A stretch of DNA of 25,810 nucleotides. Origin: a virus. The position numbers were made by a program, and so were the translations under genes. The notes beneath the pieces are model-generated. The model made no database searches and was not told the DNA's origin. It saw nothing but the letters and a program-made list of their open reading frames with translations. Each line of letters opens with the position of its first letter. Within the stretch, counting starts at the first letter, position 1. The stretch is from positions 1-25,810 of the IMG/VR virus record IMGVR_UViG_3300010389_000113; one strand, 5' to 3'. This document shows positions 5,914-14,484 of the stretch, in pieces.

Positions 5914-7215
5914 TTACGCTTTTGTAAATGAATCTCTCACAAGTCCTAATCTAGTTAGGCATCTCTCTGGAGTTATATAGTGACAAAGTGTAGCAATAGT
6001 ATACTTTCCACTAGTTTTATCATCCTTAGTTTTATTTTCACCCAGACTTTTTCTAGCGGGGAAAATACATTCGATACAATCTCCCGCTCTAAGAGAAAAG
6101 TCTCCTTCAATTGTAATCGATGCCTTGATCGTAAACAACTGATTGTATCTCATGATAGACTGAACCATTCTTTCAGCTACCTTATCATTTGTATTTGCCT
6201 TATCAGCATTCCAATACTGAAGTTGTGACTCAGCATCTTTTCCTATGGGCAAAGCTCCAACATCAAGAATTGCAGACATCAATCTGGTTGGGGTATCAGT
6301 AAACTGACTATTTACCTGATTGAATCCAGATGGTTTACCAGAGTGGTCTAAGTTCTGCTGTTGATTGATGTCGTAAGTTTTTACATCAATAGTAAACTTA
6401 TAAGGATCGAAATATATCGTTCTATTGTGGTAGACACCTAACATCATATCAGTTTGAACATCAATATTTTTATTGATGTCATAAGAAAGTATCTTCTTTT
6501 CTCCACTGTTACCATCTACAGTATCAGAGTATCTGTATGTTCCTTTAGAAGTGCCACTTAGAAGTCCATCAATAGACTTGAAGCAAAATCCATCTTGTGT
6601 TTGATAGAAAAGAAATCCTGCTGTCTTACCATAATTTTTTGTTGGGATTGCTTTGTTTCCTAACCAGGAACAGGTGAAGAAAGGTTTTCTATCATTACCT
6701 ATAAAAACATATGCGTTTGATGTCTCTTCAATGTTGCTACTCTTATAATGTTTTGTCTGTATTATTTCATCTAGTATTTTCTTTACACTCTCGCTGATTT
6801 TTCCCTCATATCTTTTTACAACTCTAGTCTTTTCATTTGAAAAGTATTCTTTACTGACTAATCCAAAATCAACGATCGTTGATTTAGTATCTGAAGTTGG
6901 TACACTAACAGTGTTCACATACAACTCATTCTTAGAGAAATCAATCTTATTTTTAGCAGAATCTACAGCAACCAATCTAATTTCTTCGCCGCCACGAATA
7001 GGAAGATAGTTTAGCAGTCCATCAGTAGTTCCTTTTCTATCAGAACCCTCTCTTGTAGCAGATTCAAATACAGAAACAGATGCTGTAATAAAATTTGAAA
7101 GAATATTTTCGTAGTATGAAAACGCTGCAATACCTTCTCTGATATCAACGGTTTTGCCATTGTCTTCCGAAGCTTGTATTTCAAATCTAGTAAAATTAGA
7201 ATCTCTTGCTGACAT
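5914..7215 (-). CDS. gp27: Baseplate hub protein, gp27-like
   Basis: A 433-aa protein. The N-terminus (FTRFEIQASEDNGKTVDIRE, then IAAFSYYENILSNFITASVSVFES) has the strand pattern of the first tube-like domain of gp27/gpD hub proteins. It is followed by GGEEIRLVAVDS and IVDFGLVSKEYFSNEKTRVV, a helix with VKKILDEIIQTKHY, and then a second domain with GFLFYQTQDGFCFKSIDGLL. The C-terminal strands FTIKASITIEGDFSLRAGDC and YTIATLCHYITPERCLTRL close the tube fold. T4 gp27 is 391 aa and forms the trimeric torus that holds gp5. Size, fold-like motifs and position next to gp5 all agree, but sequence similarity to T4 gp27 is weak, so the name is an assignment by context and pattern. Its ATG overlaps the upstream stop as TAATG. 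Confidence 0.68.
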   Translation of the reverse strand: MSARDSNFTRFEIQASEDNGKTVDIREGIAAFSYYENILSNFITASVSVFESATREGSDRKGTTDGLLNYLPIRGGEEIRLVAVDSAKNKIDFSKNELYVNTVSVPTSDTKSTIVDFGLVSKEYFSNEKTRVVKRYEGKISESVKKILDEIIQTKHYKSSNIEETSNAYVFIGNDRKPFFTCSWLGNKAIPTKNYGKTAGFLFYQTQDGFCFKSIDGLLSGTSKGTYRYSDTVDGNSGEKKILSYDINKNIDVQTDMMLGVYHNRTIYFDPYKFTIDVKTYDINQQQNLDHSGKPSGFNQVNSQFTDTPTRLMSAILDVGALPIGKDAESQLQYWNADKANTNDKVAERMVQSIMRYNQLFTIKASITIEGDFSLRAGDCIECIFPARKSLGENKTKDDKTSGKYTIATLCHYITPERCLTRLGLVRDSFTKA

Positions 7216-10200
7216 TATCCCTGTTTATAGAGGAAGGCACTTATCTGTTGTATGTAGTAGTAATTCAAGACCCAGGAATTAGATAACCCCTGAGAAGCTA
7301 CAGCACCACCACCAGGCATCATTGCACCACCTTGTCCACCAGCAGAAGGAAGAGGTAGCAGTAATGGATTTACTTTTCCGTTCTTATCATAAGGTGCCTG
7401 CTGGGAAATAGTAGAGGTTGCAGTAGCTGATGGAGTAGAAGGTGTAGAAGGTGCAAGTTGTGCAGTTGCTGGAGTAGATGATATTTGTGAAGAAGTAATT
7501 TGTGCAGCAGTTGGTGATGGTAGAACTGGAGCACGAGGAGGAGTCATCTCAGGCATTGGTTGAGATGTGGGTGTAGGAATGGAAGTTACAGATCGTTGAT
7601 TTTGAGTTGGAGTATTTTGTAACTGGAATGGAACATCACCCGTTAACGGTCCAGGTCTAGATCCAGGTGATGCCATATGAATAGTGAATCCACCTCCAGT
7701 TCCAAGATAGTTTTTAGCAGCAACACTAAAATCAAGCATATGATTTGATGCATGTCCAGCAACACCAGGTCCAACATCATTAACTCTAATGACAGCTTTT
7801 TTGCCCTTGGAATTAGTTACAATAACATTCACTGGTTTTTTCAGAGTTCTTCCACCAGGAAATCCAGCAGCTGGAACTGTCATTGATCTTGGCAATTTTG
7901 CCAATAAAGGTGGGAAGGCAGCTGCCGAGAAAACATTAGGTCTATAACCCTCTCCTGTTGAAGTTGCTGGAAGACCTTCTTTTGTTTTATATCCACTGGC
8001 ATTGATGCCGCCAAGAGATGGATCATAATAAGTAGTTTTTGCATTAGATGATAGCAGTTCACCAGGACTTCCTGTGCCTGTAGGAGTTGCCAAATTCATG
8101 AAAGGATTGCCTCCCGCAGATGTTTGTGATCTACTAGAGACTGAACCAGCTGCTCCAGCAAGTCCTTGCCCAGCTGCAGAAACTCCACCAGAAATTGCAC
8201 CCGTAACTTCTTGGAAAGTTCCTCTTCTAGTTAAGAAATCCCAGAACTTATCTCTACTATTCCACAGATTACTAACGTTTTTGAAGAAAGGTTTTATAGC
8301 ATTATCCCATAGAAATCCCCATGGTCCAGGATTGATAAAAAGTTTTGATAGAATTCCCAATCCAGATTTGATTGCCAATCCAGCTCCAACCAAATCAAAT
8401 TTTTTCACCTTTTCAATAGCAACTTTCATGACATATCTCATGTCATTAAAAACTTTTAGTATTGCCTTGATTAAACTCACTCCACCCATGAATTCTACCA
8501 TGCTGCTAATAATGCCCCAAGCACTATTAGCAACTCCTCTCATGGTTTTCAATAACCAATCGACAAAACCTTTACCAATCTTTTTCCAGTCTTGATTGAA
8601 TAATTTTGCTACTCCAGATCTAAAGTTTTTACCAACTTCTCCAGAAGTATTCATAGAAGATGAACCATCAGGATTTGTTTTGATAAACAAATCATACAAC
8701 CATCCACCAAGCATTTCTCCACCCATTCCACCTAACATACTGCCAATAAATCCTCCAAGAGGAACAGTAATAGGTGCTGCTGGACCACCAATAGCACCAA
8801 TAGCACCACCAGCCCATGTACCTAACAGTTGTCCCAGACCAGAACCAACTGCCATAGCACCAGATCTAAGAATAGATTCTCCAGATGCCCAGTTCAATCC
8901 AAAAACAAGAAGAGGTCCGATGATGGGTATTTTGCCCATCATCTTTTTCAATCCCTGAACCCCACCCTTTCCAAGAACTTTAATAAAGAACCTTTGAGTT
9001 GCTCTATCAACACCTTTACCGAAGACTTGTTGCAATCCGCCTGCTATCTTTGCAGGTGCTGTCTTTGCAACTTGTGCTGTTGCTCTTGCACCTGCTCTTG
9101 CAGCACCCATTCCATACTCACTAACTGCTCTAGCACCTCTAGTAACAGCAGGCATTTGAGAGGTGGGTGGACCACCCCATTTTATTCGCATCCTGTTTCG
9201 TTTCAGGAATTCTGCTGTTTGTCTTGGAGCTCTTGTAATTCTTTGCTTCAGAGGAACTTTTTGTTTTAGTTTTCTACCAAGAAGATTGCCAGTTTGTGGT
9301 TGAGATTTTATCTGTCCCTTTCTAATTGCCTTTTCAACTGCCGCTTTGGCACTCTTATTTGCTTGATAAGGAGACTTACCTTGACTTATAAGATCATCAT
9401 ACTTGTTTTCAAATATTCTCCTAGCAGTATGTCCATGTTGACGTTGAATCTTTGCAGCAAGTTTTCTTTGAGGAGAACCAATTGCGGTGTCCTGTATTGT
9501 TGTTGCTTTTGTAGTTGGTTTTACCTTTGCCTTTGGAGGTTCTTTTCCGTCAACTACAGATGGTTTATCTTTACCTGGTTTATCTTTACCTGGTTTACCA
9601 CCATCATCAGAATCCATCAATTCTGACAGGGTATATTGCAATAGAAGACCACCAAGAAGAAGAGATGCATCAAACAATTGGGTGAGAGTTCCACCCATAT
9701 TTTCAAGAGCACTGAAGGCATCTTCTCCAAAGGTTCCCTTGATAAAGGATCCAAATGCCTGTTCTATTTTATCTACACCATCGATGATGGATGCAAACAA
9801 GTCTACTGTTACTACAAAAACATTAGCAATTGTATCTAATGCCCTCTCTAAAGTCTTGATTGCTCCAACAAATACTTGAGGATTATCAATTGCCCACTTA
9901 CCAATTATAGCAAGAATAATAGATCCAACAGCATTCAAAACCTGATCCCAGAAGGACATGAAAGGTCTTGTGATTGGTGCAACAGCAGATGCTATGCCGC
10001 CAATCTTCATCTTCTCTAATAAGTTTTCCCTCTTACCTCTCTTTTCTTTTTCAGTATCTTTCCTCTTTCTTTCCTCTGTAGATCGAATTGACTTCAATCT
10101 ATTTGAGAATAGAGACTTCAGAGAATCAAGTTTTTTAGATATCAACCTTGCTTTTGGTTTTACTCCTTTTGGTTTTTGTCCACCTATCTTTTCCTCTCTG

Positions 10201-10367
10201 ACACTAGGAGCTGGTGGTAAAAGAGACTGTGATGGATCTGATACAGCTTCGGTTTTTACTCTCTCAACCTCTGTAATAAATGGTTTCATAGCAGGTTTTT
10301 CCTGCTTGACAATTTGCCCTTCGTTTTTCTTATTTGAAATTGCTGATCCGATGAGTGCTTTTATCAT
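7215..10367 (-). CDS. Large tail/hub protein with RlpA-like double-psi barrel
   Basis: A 1050-aa protein. Residues 1-90 are low-complexity and proline-rich. Residues 95-120 are a highly charged helix (STEERKRKDTEKEKRGKREN), followed by a hydrophobic helical module (about 120-205) with VLNAVGSIILAIIGKWAIDN. Residues about 400-450 are Ala/Arg-rich. Residues about 480-570 are glycine-zipper and hydrophobic segments (LGGFIGSMLGGMGGEMLGGW) that could insert into a membrane. Residues about 775-900 resemble the RlpA double-psi beta-barrel: TTYYDPSLGGINASGY, VNVIVTNSKGKKAVIRVNDV followed by GPG, and HMLDFSVAAKNYLG. The Asp of the N-D-x-G-P motif is kept, but I find no counterpart of the catalytic His that RlpA enzymes have in T-A-A-H. 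A Pro/Thr/Ser-rich linker and a short C-terminal domain follow. It shares its charged-plus-hydrophobic module with the next upstream gene. It is likely an internal tail or tip protein acting on the host envelope. Confidence 0.66.
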   Translation of the reverse strand: MIKALIGSAISNKKNEGQIVKQEKPAMKPFITEVERVKTEAVSDPSQSLLPPAPSVREEKIGGQKPKGVKPKARLISKKLDSLKSLFSNRLKSIRSTEERKRKDTEKEKRGKRENLLEKMKIGGIASAVAPITRPFMSFWDQVLNAVGSIILAIIGKWAIDNPQVFVGAIKTLERALDTIANVFVVTVDLFASIIDGVDKIEQAFGSFIKGTFGEDAFSALENMGGTLTQLFDASLLLGGLLLQYTLSELMDSDDGGKPGKDKPGKDKPSVVDGKEPPKAKVKPTTKATTIQDTAIGSPQRKLAAKIQRQHGHTARRIFENKYDDLISQGKSPYQANKSAKAAVEKAIRKGQIKSQPQTGNLLGRKLKQKVPLKQRITRAPRQTAEFLKRNRMRIKWGGPPTSQMPAVTRGARAVSEYGMGAARAGARATAQVAKTAPAKIAGGLQQVFGKGVDRATQRFFIKVLGKGGVQGLKKMMGKIPIIGPLLVFGLNWASGESILRSGAMAVGSGLGQLLGTWAGGAIGAIGGPAAPITVPLGGFIGSMLGGMGGEMLGGWLYDLFIKTNPDGSSSMNTSGEVGKNFRSGVAKLFNQDWKKIGKGFVDWLLKTMRGVANSAWGIISSMVEFMGGVSLIKAILKVFNDMRYVMKVAIEKVKKFDLVGAGLAIKSGLGILSKLFINPGPWGFLWDNAIKPFFKNVSNLWNSRDKFWDFLTRRGTFQEVTGAISGGVSAAGQGLAGAAGSVSSRSQTSAGGNPFMNLATPTGTGSPGELLSSNAKTTYYDPSLGGINASGYKTKEGLPATSTGEGYRPNVFSAAAFPPLLAKLPRSMTVPAAGFPGGRTLKKPVNVIVTNSKGKKAVIRVNDVGPGVAGHASNHMLDFSVAAKNYLGTGGGFTIHMASPGSRPGPLTGDVPFQLQNTPTQNQRSVTSIPTPTSQPMPEMTPPRAPVLPSPTAAQITSSQISSTPATAQLAPSTPSTPSATATSTISQQAPYDKNGKVNPLLLPLPSAGGQGGAMMPGGGAVASQGLSNSWVLNYYYIQQISAFLYKQG

Positions 10368-10369
10368 GG

Positions 10370-13300
10370 TTATCCGACAATATTATGCATTGCTTTCATA
10401 CCAATCATACTCTTATTGTTTGGATCAATACTTCCAATTCTAGGAATATCATTAGACACTCCTGGATTTGGTCCAGGAGCTCCTGGTTGTCCAGTTGGAA
10501 CACCAAGAGTCGGTGTAACTTTCTGTATGTCACTAGGAGTTGCACCAAAAACTTCTTGGTACAACTTCATAGTTTCCTGCATGTACTGAATTGGATTTAT
10601 TTGTTGCTCTTGTTCTATATTAGTGGACATGCCTTCATTATTAGTATCAGTGCTCTGAGACTGTCCACTTACACTATCAGAAGTTGTTCCAAATGTAGGT
10701 TTACCTGAAGTAATAAAGTTTATGAAAGCTTCATGACCTGCAGGTTCGGCATCTAAATGCAAATGGTCAACAGCAGTACCAGTTTTACCTTGTGTTCCTA
10801 TAATAGTACCCGCTTTGATCTGTTGTCCTTGAGAAATATTGCCATATTTACTCAAATGAGCGAATAGCATTCTGCCCGTGGTATTTTTTACTATGACAGT
10901 ATTGCCATATCCACCCGCAGGTCCTTTGAATATAACCTCAGAGTCTAAGGGGACTGGAATATCGGCATTGGGAGAGGAAGATAAATTTGTGCCGTGTAAA
11001 ATTGTATAATCCCTAGGCCACCCATCAGTTCTTTTGGCATTCTTTCCAACACCAGGAGAAGCACCATGATGCCAAAGTGTATCGGAAAACTTATATGTTG
11101 TTCCAGAATAAAGAGGTTTATTAGTCCGACCATCATTTGTGCTAAAGTATTTAATTTTTCCACCACCCATCTGACCACCACCTTGAGCATAAACAGTATC
11201 TCTAATGATTTTTGGTTTATTATTTCCACCACCTGCAGCATTCATCTTTGCAAGAGTATCTGAACCATACTTCTTCACTGCTCCCTTAGACATGACAAAC
11301 TCGCCAGGTTCCAACATGGCACGGATTCTATCTCCTCCACCATATCCACCACGAACTTTACCACCACCAGAGTATTGAATTGATTCACCTCTGAGGTTCA
11401 TACTCTCGTTGGCACCAGACATTCCAGCATCTTGCATTGCTGCTCTTAGATTGTCATAATACTGCTGCTGCTTTGTTGCTACTCCAGCAGCACTTTCTAC
11501 AAGAGGACTATAGGAACTTCCGCCAGGTAGTTGAGTGACTTCTCTGGCATTCTGTATTGCTGCATCAAGTCTTTGATTACCAGTTCCAGATGTACGTGTT
11601 ACAAGTTGAGGAAGAGTTCCACCTGTGTTTACAAACTGTTTATTTCGATTAGCACCTTCATATTTTCTCATCTGTGGTTGAGAATATCCAGTCCCATATC
11701 CACTAGAATCTCTTGGAAAGGTTGGTTTTCCGACAGGAATTCCTAAGAACTTATTCTGATATCCAGCAACAGTTTGATTGCCAACTGTCTTGGGTGCCAT
11801 TACTGTTCCTGTTCCTGGTAAAAATCTACCAAGAGTATTCAGGAAACCACCACCCTGCATAGCAACTGAAGAATTTGCATATGAATTATTAGTATTAGTT
11901 ACTAAACCACCACCCTGCATAGCAACTGAAGAATTTGCATATGAATTGTTAGTATTAGTTACTAAACCACCATTGCTCATAGCAACTAATGGTTCTATTG
12001 GGGTAACTAAACCACCACCACTTATACCCTGTAACAATCCATAAGGTGTTGTTGGACCCATATCACCAGGACCACCAACACCCTGAAGTCCAACACTTTT
12101 TCCTGTCTGTGCTTTTGCTTTGTTATCTGCTTGAGTACCAGATGCTTTACGTTGTCCAGTTACTTCATTAGCAAGTATAGCAGCACCTGCAACACCTGCA
12201 CCAACACCAATAATTTTTGCAGCTGGTGTAGCAGCCGCTGCTCTTAGTCCAGTCGCTGCACCCTTTATACCTGCGCCAGGTTTGCGTAAGAACTTGAGTC
12301 CTTTTGCTCCAAGTTTGAGTGCTAATTTTCCTGCTGCTTTTATGAGATCAAAAGTCATTTTGATCATCTTAGGAACAAACTTGAATGCAATCTTCATCAA
12401 GAACATTACAATTCCATTCAACCTTGTTCCAAACAACAAGAGACCACCGACGATCAATAACCAATGTCGTCTAAAGAACTTGATGACTCTGTTTAGTTTC
12501 TCAGCATTTCCTGGTTCAGAATACCAGTCAATCAGTTTCATTCCAACCTTAGCAAATAGGATCTTTCCTATCGCATCCATTATTTGTTGGAACACATTCT
12601 GTATGGGTGCTATTATCTTTTGAGCTGGACCCGCTAAGAAATTTCTTAGACCCTCTAATCTATTTTCTTTTTCTTCTCTCTTTGTTTTTTCTTTTTCTTT
12701 TCTATCTTTATCAGCAACAGCCTTTTCATACTTACCAGTATCTCTTACTTCTTTTAGAAGTCCATCAATCTTATCTAAGATACTATCAAGACCTTCCTCA
12801 ACTTCATCTTTTGTTACTACTTGCTTCTCAACCTTCTTTTCAATGTCCTCTGGTTTGAGATCATCTGCACTAATTGGTGGTTGATATTTTACAATTGCAC
12901 TCGTCGCAGTTCCAGGCAATAATCCTTTGGTCGGAACAGATGGTCCTCCAGTTCCTCCACCAGCTGCTGCTTTCTTCTCAAGAAGATTGTCTACAAAATT
13001 TTTAAAATCTATTTTGCTACGTCTTTTTTTGAATGCCTCCTTTCTTTCTGATGCAGAAAGAGGTCTGCCATCGATAGTACCCTGAGCCGTTAGTTCAGCA
13101 ACATATCTTTCATATCTTTCTTCACCAAAAAATTTAGAGGCAACAATTGCTCTAGACTTTGGTTTTGAATCTTCTTTCTTTATACTTTCTATTAGATCAT
13201 CCAAACCTAATGGAATCTCAGACTCTGTTTCAGACGGTTCTGGAACAGATTCAGTAGTTTTGTTTAGATACTCCTTTACCAACCACTTCTGATATGGCTC

Positions 13301-13561
13301 TTCGTTGTATGCACCACCAGTTTTACCAGTTTGATTTAGTTTTGGATAATGACCAGACTTCTTGATGTTTTCAATCAACTTATCAGCATCAGCATCACTC
13401 AGTCTCACATAAGATGTAAACTGTTGATTACTCAACTCTGGAATTCTTCTCCCAGTAAGTTGTCCTTTAAGTTTATACCAAACTGCAGGACCAATTTGCC
13501 CCAATGGCCACCATGGTTGTTGTGGATCTAGTATTCCTTCTGGTGGCTGGGGAAGATTCAT
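10370..13561 (-). CDS. Tape-measure-like tail protein with M23-like domain
   Basis: A 1063-aa protein. Residues about 255-310 are a charged coiled-coil region (DRKEKEKTKREEKENRLEGL). Residues 310-465 are hydrophobic helices (HWLLIVGGLLLFGTRLNGIV; IIGVGAGVAGAAILANEV). Residues about 520-580 are GGLVT repeats. Residues about 744-780 carry the segment RIRAMLEPGEFVMSKGAVKK followed by YGSDTLAKMNAAGGG, a motif I associate with phage tape-measure proteins. Residues about 815-950 resemble an M23 peptidase: NADIPVPLDSEV (near 866), GGYGNTVIVK, LFAHLSKYGNISQGQQIKAG (near 900) and DHLHL (near 930). The canonical first Zn ligand, the His of H-x-x-x-D, is replaced by Ser, so activity is doubtful. Gene order (tail chaperone pair just upstream) also fits a tape measure. 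If fully helical, about 1060 residues would span roughly 160 nm at 1.5 angstrom per residue. Confidence 0.7.
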   Translation of the reverse strand: MNLPQPPEGILDPQQPWWPLGQIGPAVWYKLKGQLTGRRIPELSNQQFTSYVRLSDADADKLIENIKKSGHYPKLNQTGKTGGAYNEEPYQKWLVKEYLNKTTESVPEPSETESEIPLGLDDLIESIKKEDSKPKSRAIVASKFFGEERYERYVAELTAQGTIDGRPLSASERKEAFKKRRSKIDFKNFVDNLLEKKAAAGGGTGGPSVPTKGLLPGTATSAIVKYQPPISADDLKPEDIEKKVEKQVVTKDEVEEGLDSILDKIDGLLKEVRDTGKYEKAVADKDRKEKEKTKREEKENRLEGLRNFLAGPAQKIIAPIQNVFQQIMDAIGKILFAKVGMKLIDWYSEPGNAEKLNRVIKFFRRHWLLIVGGLLLFGTRLNGIVMFLMKIAFKFVPKMIKMTFDLIKAAGKLALKLGAKGLKFLRKPGAGIKGAATGLRAAAATPAAKIIGVGAGVAGAAILANEVTGQRKASGTQADNKAKAQTGKSVGLQGVGGPGDMGPTTPYGLLQGISGGGLVTPIEPLVAMSNGGLVTNTNNSYANSSVAMQGGGLVTNTNNSYANSSVAMQGGGFLNTLGRFLPGTGTVMAPKTVGNQTVAGYQNKFLGIPVGKPTFPRDSSGYGTGYSQPQMRKYEGANRNKQFVNTGGTLPQLVTRTSGTGNQRLDAAIQNAREVTQLPGGSSYSPLVESAAGVATKQQQYYDNLRAAMQDAGMSGANESMNLRGESIQYSGGGKVRGGYGGGDRIRAMLEPGEFVMSKGAVKKYGSDTLAKMNAAGGGNNKPKIIRDTVYAQGGGQMGGGKIKYFSTNDGRTNKPLYSGTTYKFSDTLWHHGASPGVGKNAKRTDGWPRDYTILHGTNLSSSPNADIPVPLDSEVIFKGPAGGYGNTVIVKNTTGRMLFAHLSKYGNISQGQQIKAGTIIGTQGKTGTAVDHLHLDAEPAGHEAFINFITSGKPTFGTTSDSVSGQSQSTDTNNEGMSTNIEQEQQINPIQYMQETMKLYQEVFGATPSDIQKVTPTLGVPTGQPGAPGPNPGVSNDIPRIGSIDPNNKSMIGMKAMHNIVG
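11845..11964 (-). repeat. 60-bp tandem duplication in tape-measure-like gene
   Basis: Two adjacent 60-bp units (11845-11904 and 11905-11964) differ at a single base (A at 11888 against G at 11948), and the first bases of a third unit follow. Each encodes 20 residues containing GGLVTNTNNSYANSSVAMQG. Further diverged GGLVT units flank the pair. The change between copies is synonymous (third codon position). This indicates a recent in-frame duplication. Confidence 0.92.
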
Positions 13562-13563
13562 TT

Positions 13564-13740
13564 CTATTGTTGCTGCTGTTGCTGCTTTGCCTTTTCTTCT
13601 TCTATATGCTGTTTCAATAATTCAACATAGATGTCCCTTTCCCAAGGCATCATGTTTTCAACCTCAGTCAAAGAGTATTTATGGTACTGCATCAAGGCAA
13701 AATTAATCCTGAAGTAAACTTCAAGATTCATATGCGACAT
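13564..13740 (-). CDS. 58-aa tail chaperone-like ORF, probably expressed as gp26 frameshift product
   Basis: This short ORF encodes 58 aa: MSHMNLEVYFRINFALMQYH, then HKYSLTEVENMMPWERDIYV, then ELLKQHIEEEK and a glutamine-rich end encoded by CAG/CAA repeats. The 'MMPWERxIYxELL' segment with a following acidic helix is typical of the second partner of tail-tape-measure chaperone pairs (compare the T part of lambda gpGT). It starts 2 nt after the gp26 stop and lies in the -1 frame relative to gp26. No Shine-Dalgarno sequence precedes its ATG. A slippery heptamer sits just before the gp26 stop (see 13749-13755). It may therefore be made only as a gp26 fusion, by re-initiation, or both. It ends 2 nt before the start of the tape-measure-like gene. 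The coding assignment is strong because the reading frame and motif are coherent; the expression route is inference. Confidence 0.75.
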   Translation of the reverse strand: MSHMNLEVYFRINFALMQYHKYSLTEVENMMPWERDIYVELLKQHIEEEKAKQQQQQQ

Positions 13741-13742
13741 CG

Positions 13743-14459
13743 CTAGGCGAAAAAACTTGAGATGCCCTCCAGTACAACCTCGTTCTTCTTCTTGGTATTT
13801 GGATTCGTGACAGTAATCTTATAAGAAAGTTTAGGCATTGTTGAGAAGAAAGTCTCGATGTCCTTGAACTGAGAAGTATTCAGTTGCTCCAAGAACTCCA
13901 TCAATTCTTTCTTGGTCACATCGGCAGCATTCCATGCCTCATCTTCATTATAAATTGTTTCCACACAAGAAGAAATAAGTTCAAAGGTCTTATCAATTCC
14001 ACCAACATCATTCATATCAAAGTTCTCAGACACAAACTGTTCAAGAGAAGGATACTTCATTCTCATTACCAGATTATCATCAAGTTTAATATCTTTGGTG
14101 TGTTCTGGATCTTTCTGTACTTGAATATCATCAATCGGAATAACTACTGGAACTTCAGTTACTCCATCATCAGGACAGATAATTTTTACTTCAACTTCTT
14201 CACCAACAGACTTGCCACGAATGTTGAGGAACAGATACTCAATATCAAACGTTGGCAACTCTTCGATCTTTAGTTTTGTTTTTACACAAGATCTAATGAC
14301 ATCTTTGATTGCTTTTGTAATCTGTTTTGTGTCTTGACTTTCCATTGCCAAGACAAGAATTTTTTCTTCCTTTACAAGAAAAGGTCTGTATTCAATTTCT
14401 TCCCCAGTGGATGGCAAATTCAGATTATAATACGGGGTCGCAATTTTTGGTAAAGGCAT
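13743..14459 (-). CDS. gp26: Baseplate hub subunit / tail chaperone gp26-like
   Basis: A 238-aa protein of the T4 gp26/gp51 baseplate family. The start MPLPKIATPYYNLNLPSTGE followed by YRPFLVKEEKILVLAMES is a strong family signature (lead strands, then the 'R-P-F-L-V-K-E-E-K' motif). T4 gp26 has 208 aa. The middle part has paired strands (VEVKIICPDDGVTEVPVVIP), and the C-terminal part has an acidic helix region (TSQFKDIETFFSTMPKLSYK). In T4 these proteins help assemble the hub and the tape-measure core. Here the gene precedes the 58-aa ORF and the tape-measure-like gene, the position of tail-chaperone genes in many phages. The ATG at 14459 has an AGGAG site close upstream (spacing about 3-4 nt), and a NATAAATA late box lies about 26 nt upstream. 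Confidence 0.85.
   Translation of the reverse strand: MPLPKIATPYYNLNLPSTGEEIEYRPFLVKEEKILVLAMESQDTKQITKAIKDVIRSCVKTKLKIEELPTFDIEYLFLNIRGKSVGEEVEVKIICPDDGVTEVPVVIPIDDIQVQKDPEHTKDIKLDDNLVMRMKYPSLEQFVSENFDMNDVGGIDKTFELISSCVETIYNEDEAWNAADVTKKELMEFLEQLNTSQFKDIETFFSTMPKLSYKITVTNPNTKKKNEVVLEGISSFFA
13749..13755 (-). other. Candidate -1 ribosomal frameshift site (T TTT TTC)
   Basis: On the minus strand the end of gp26 reads AGT TTT TTC GCC TAG. The heptamer T TTT TTC fits the X XXY YYZ rule. A slip of -1 changes the reading to TTT TTT CGC CTA GCG ATG and runs in frame straight into the 58-aa ORF at 13740. The site is one codon before the gp26 stop. Downstream stimulatory structure was not established by eye. 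Confidence 0.55.
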
Positions 14460-14484
14460 AATCTCCTATACAATTCAGGTGTTT

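Noticed and set aside
8074-8958. Long plus-strand frames of 173 and 120 aa within the 1050-aa tail gene
   Set aside because: They are antisense shadows: low-complexity, proline/leucine-rich translations with no motif, opposite a coherent coding frame.
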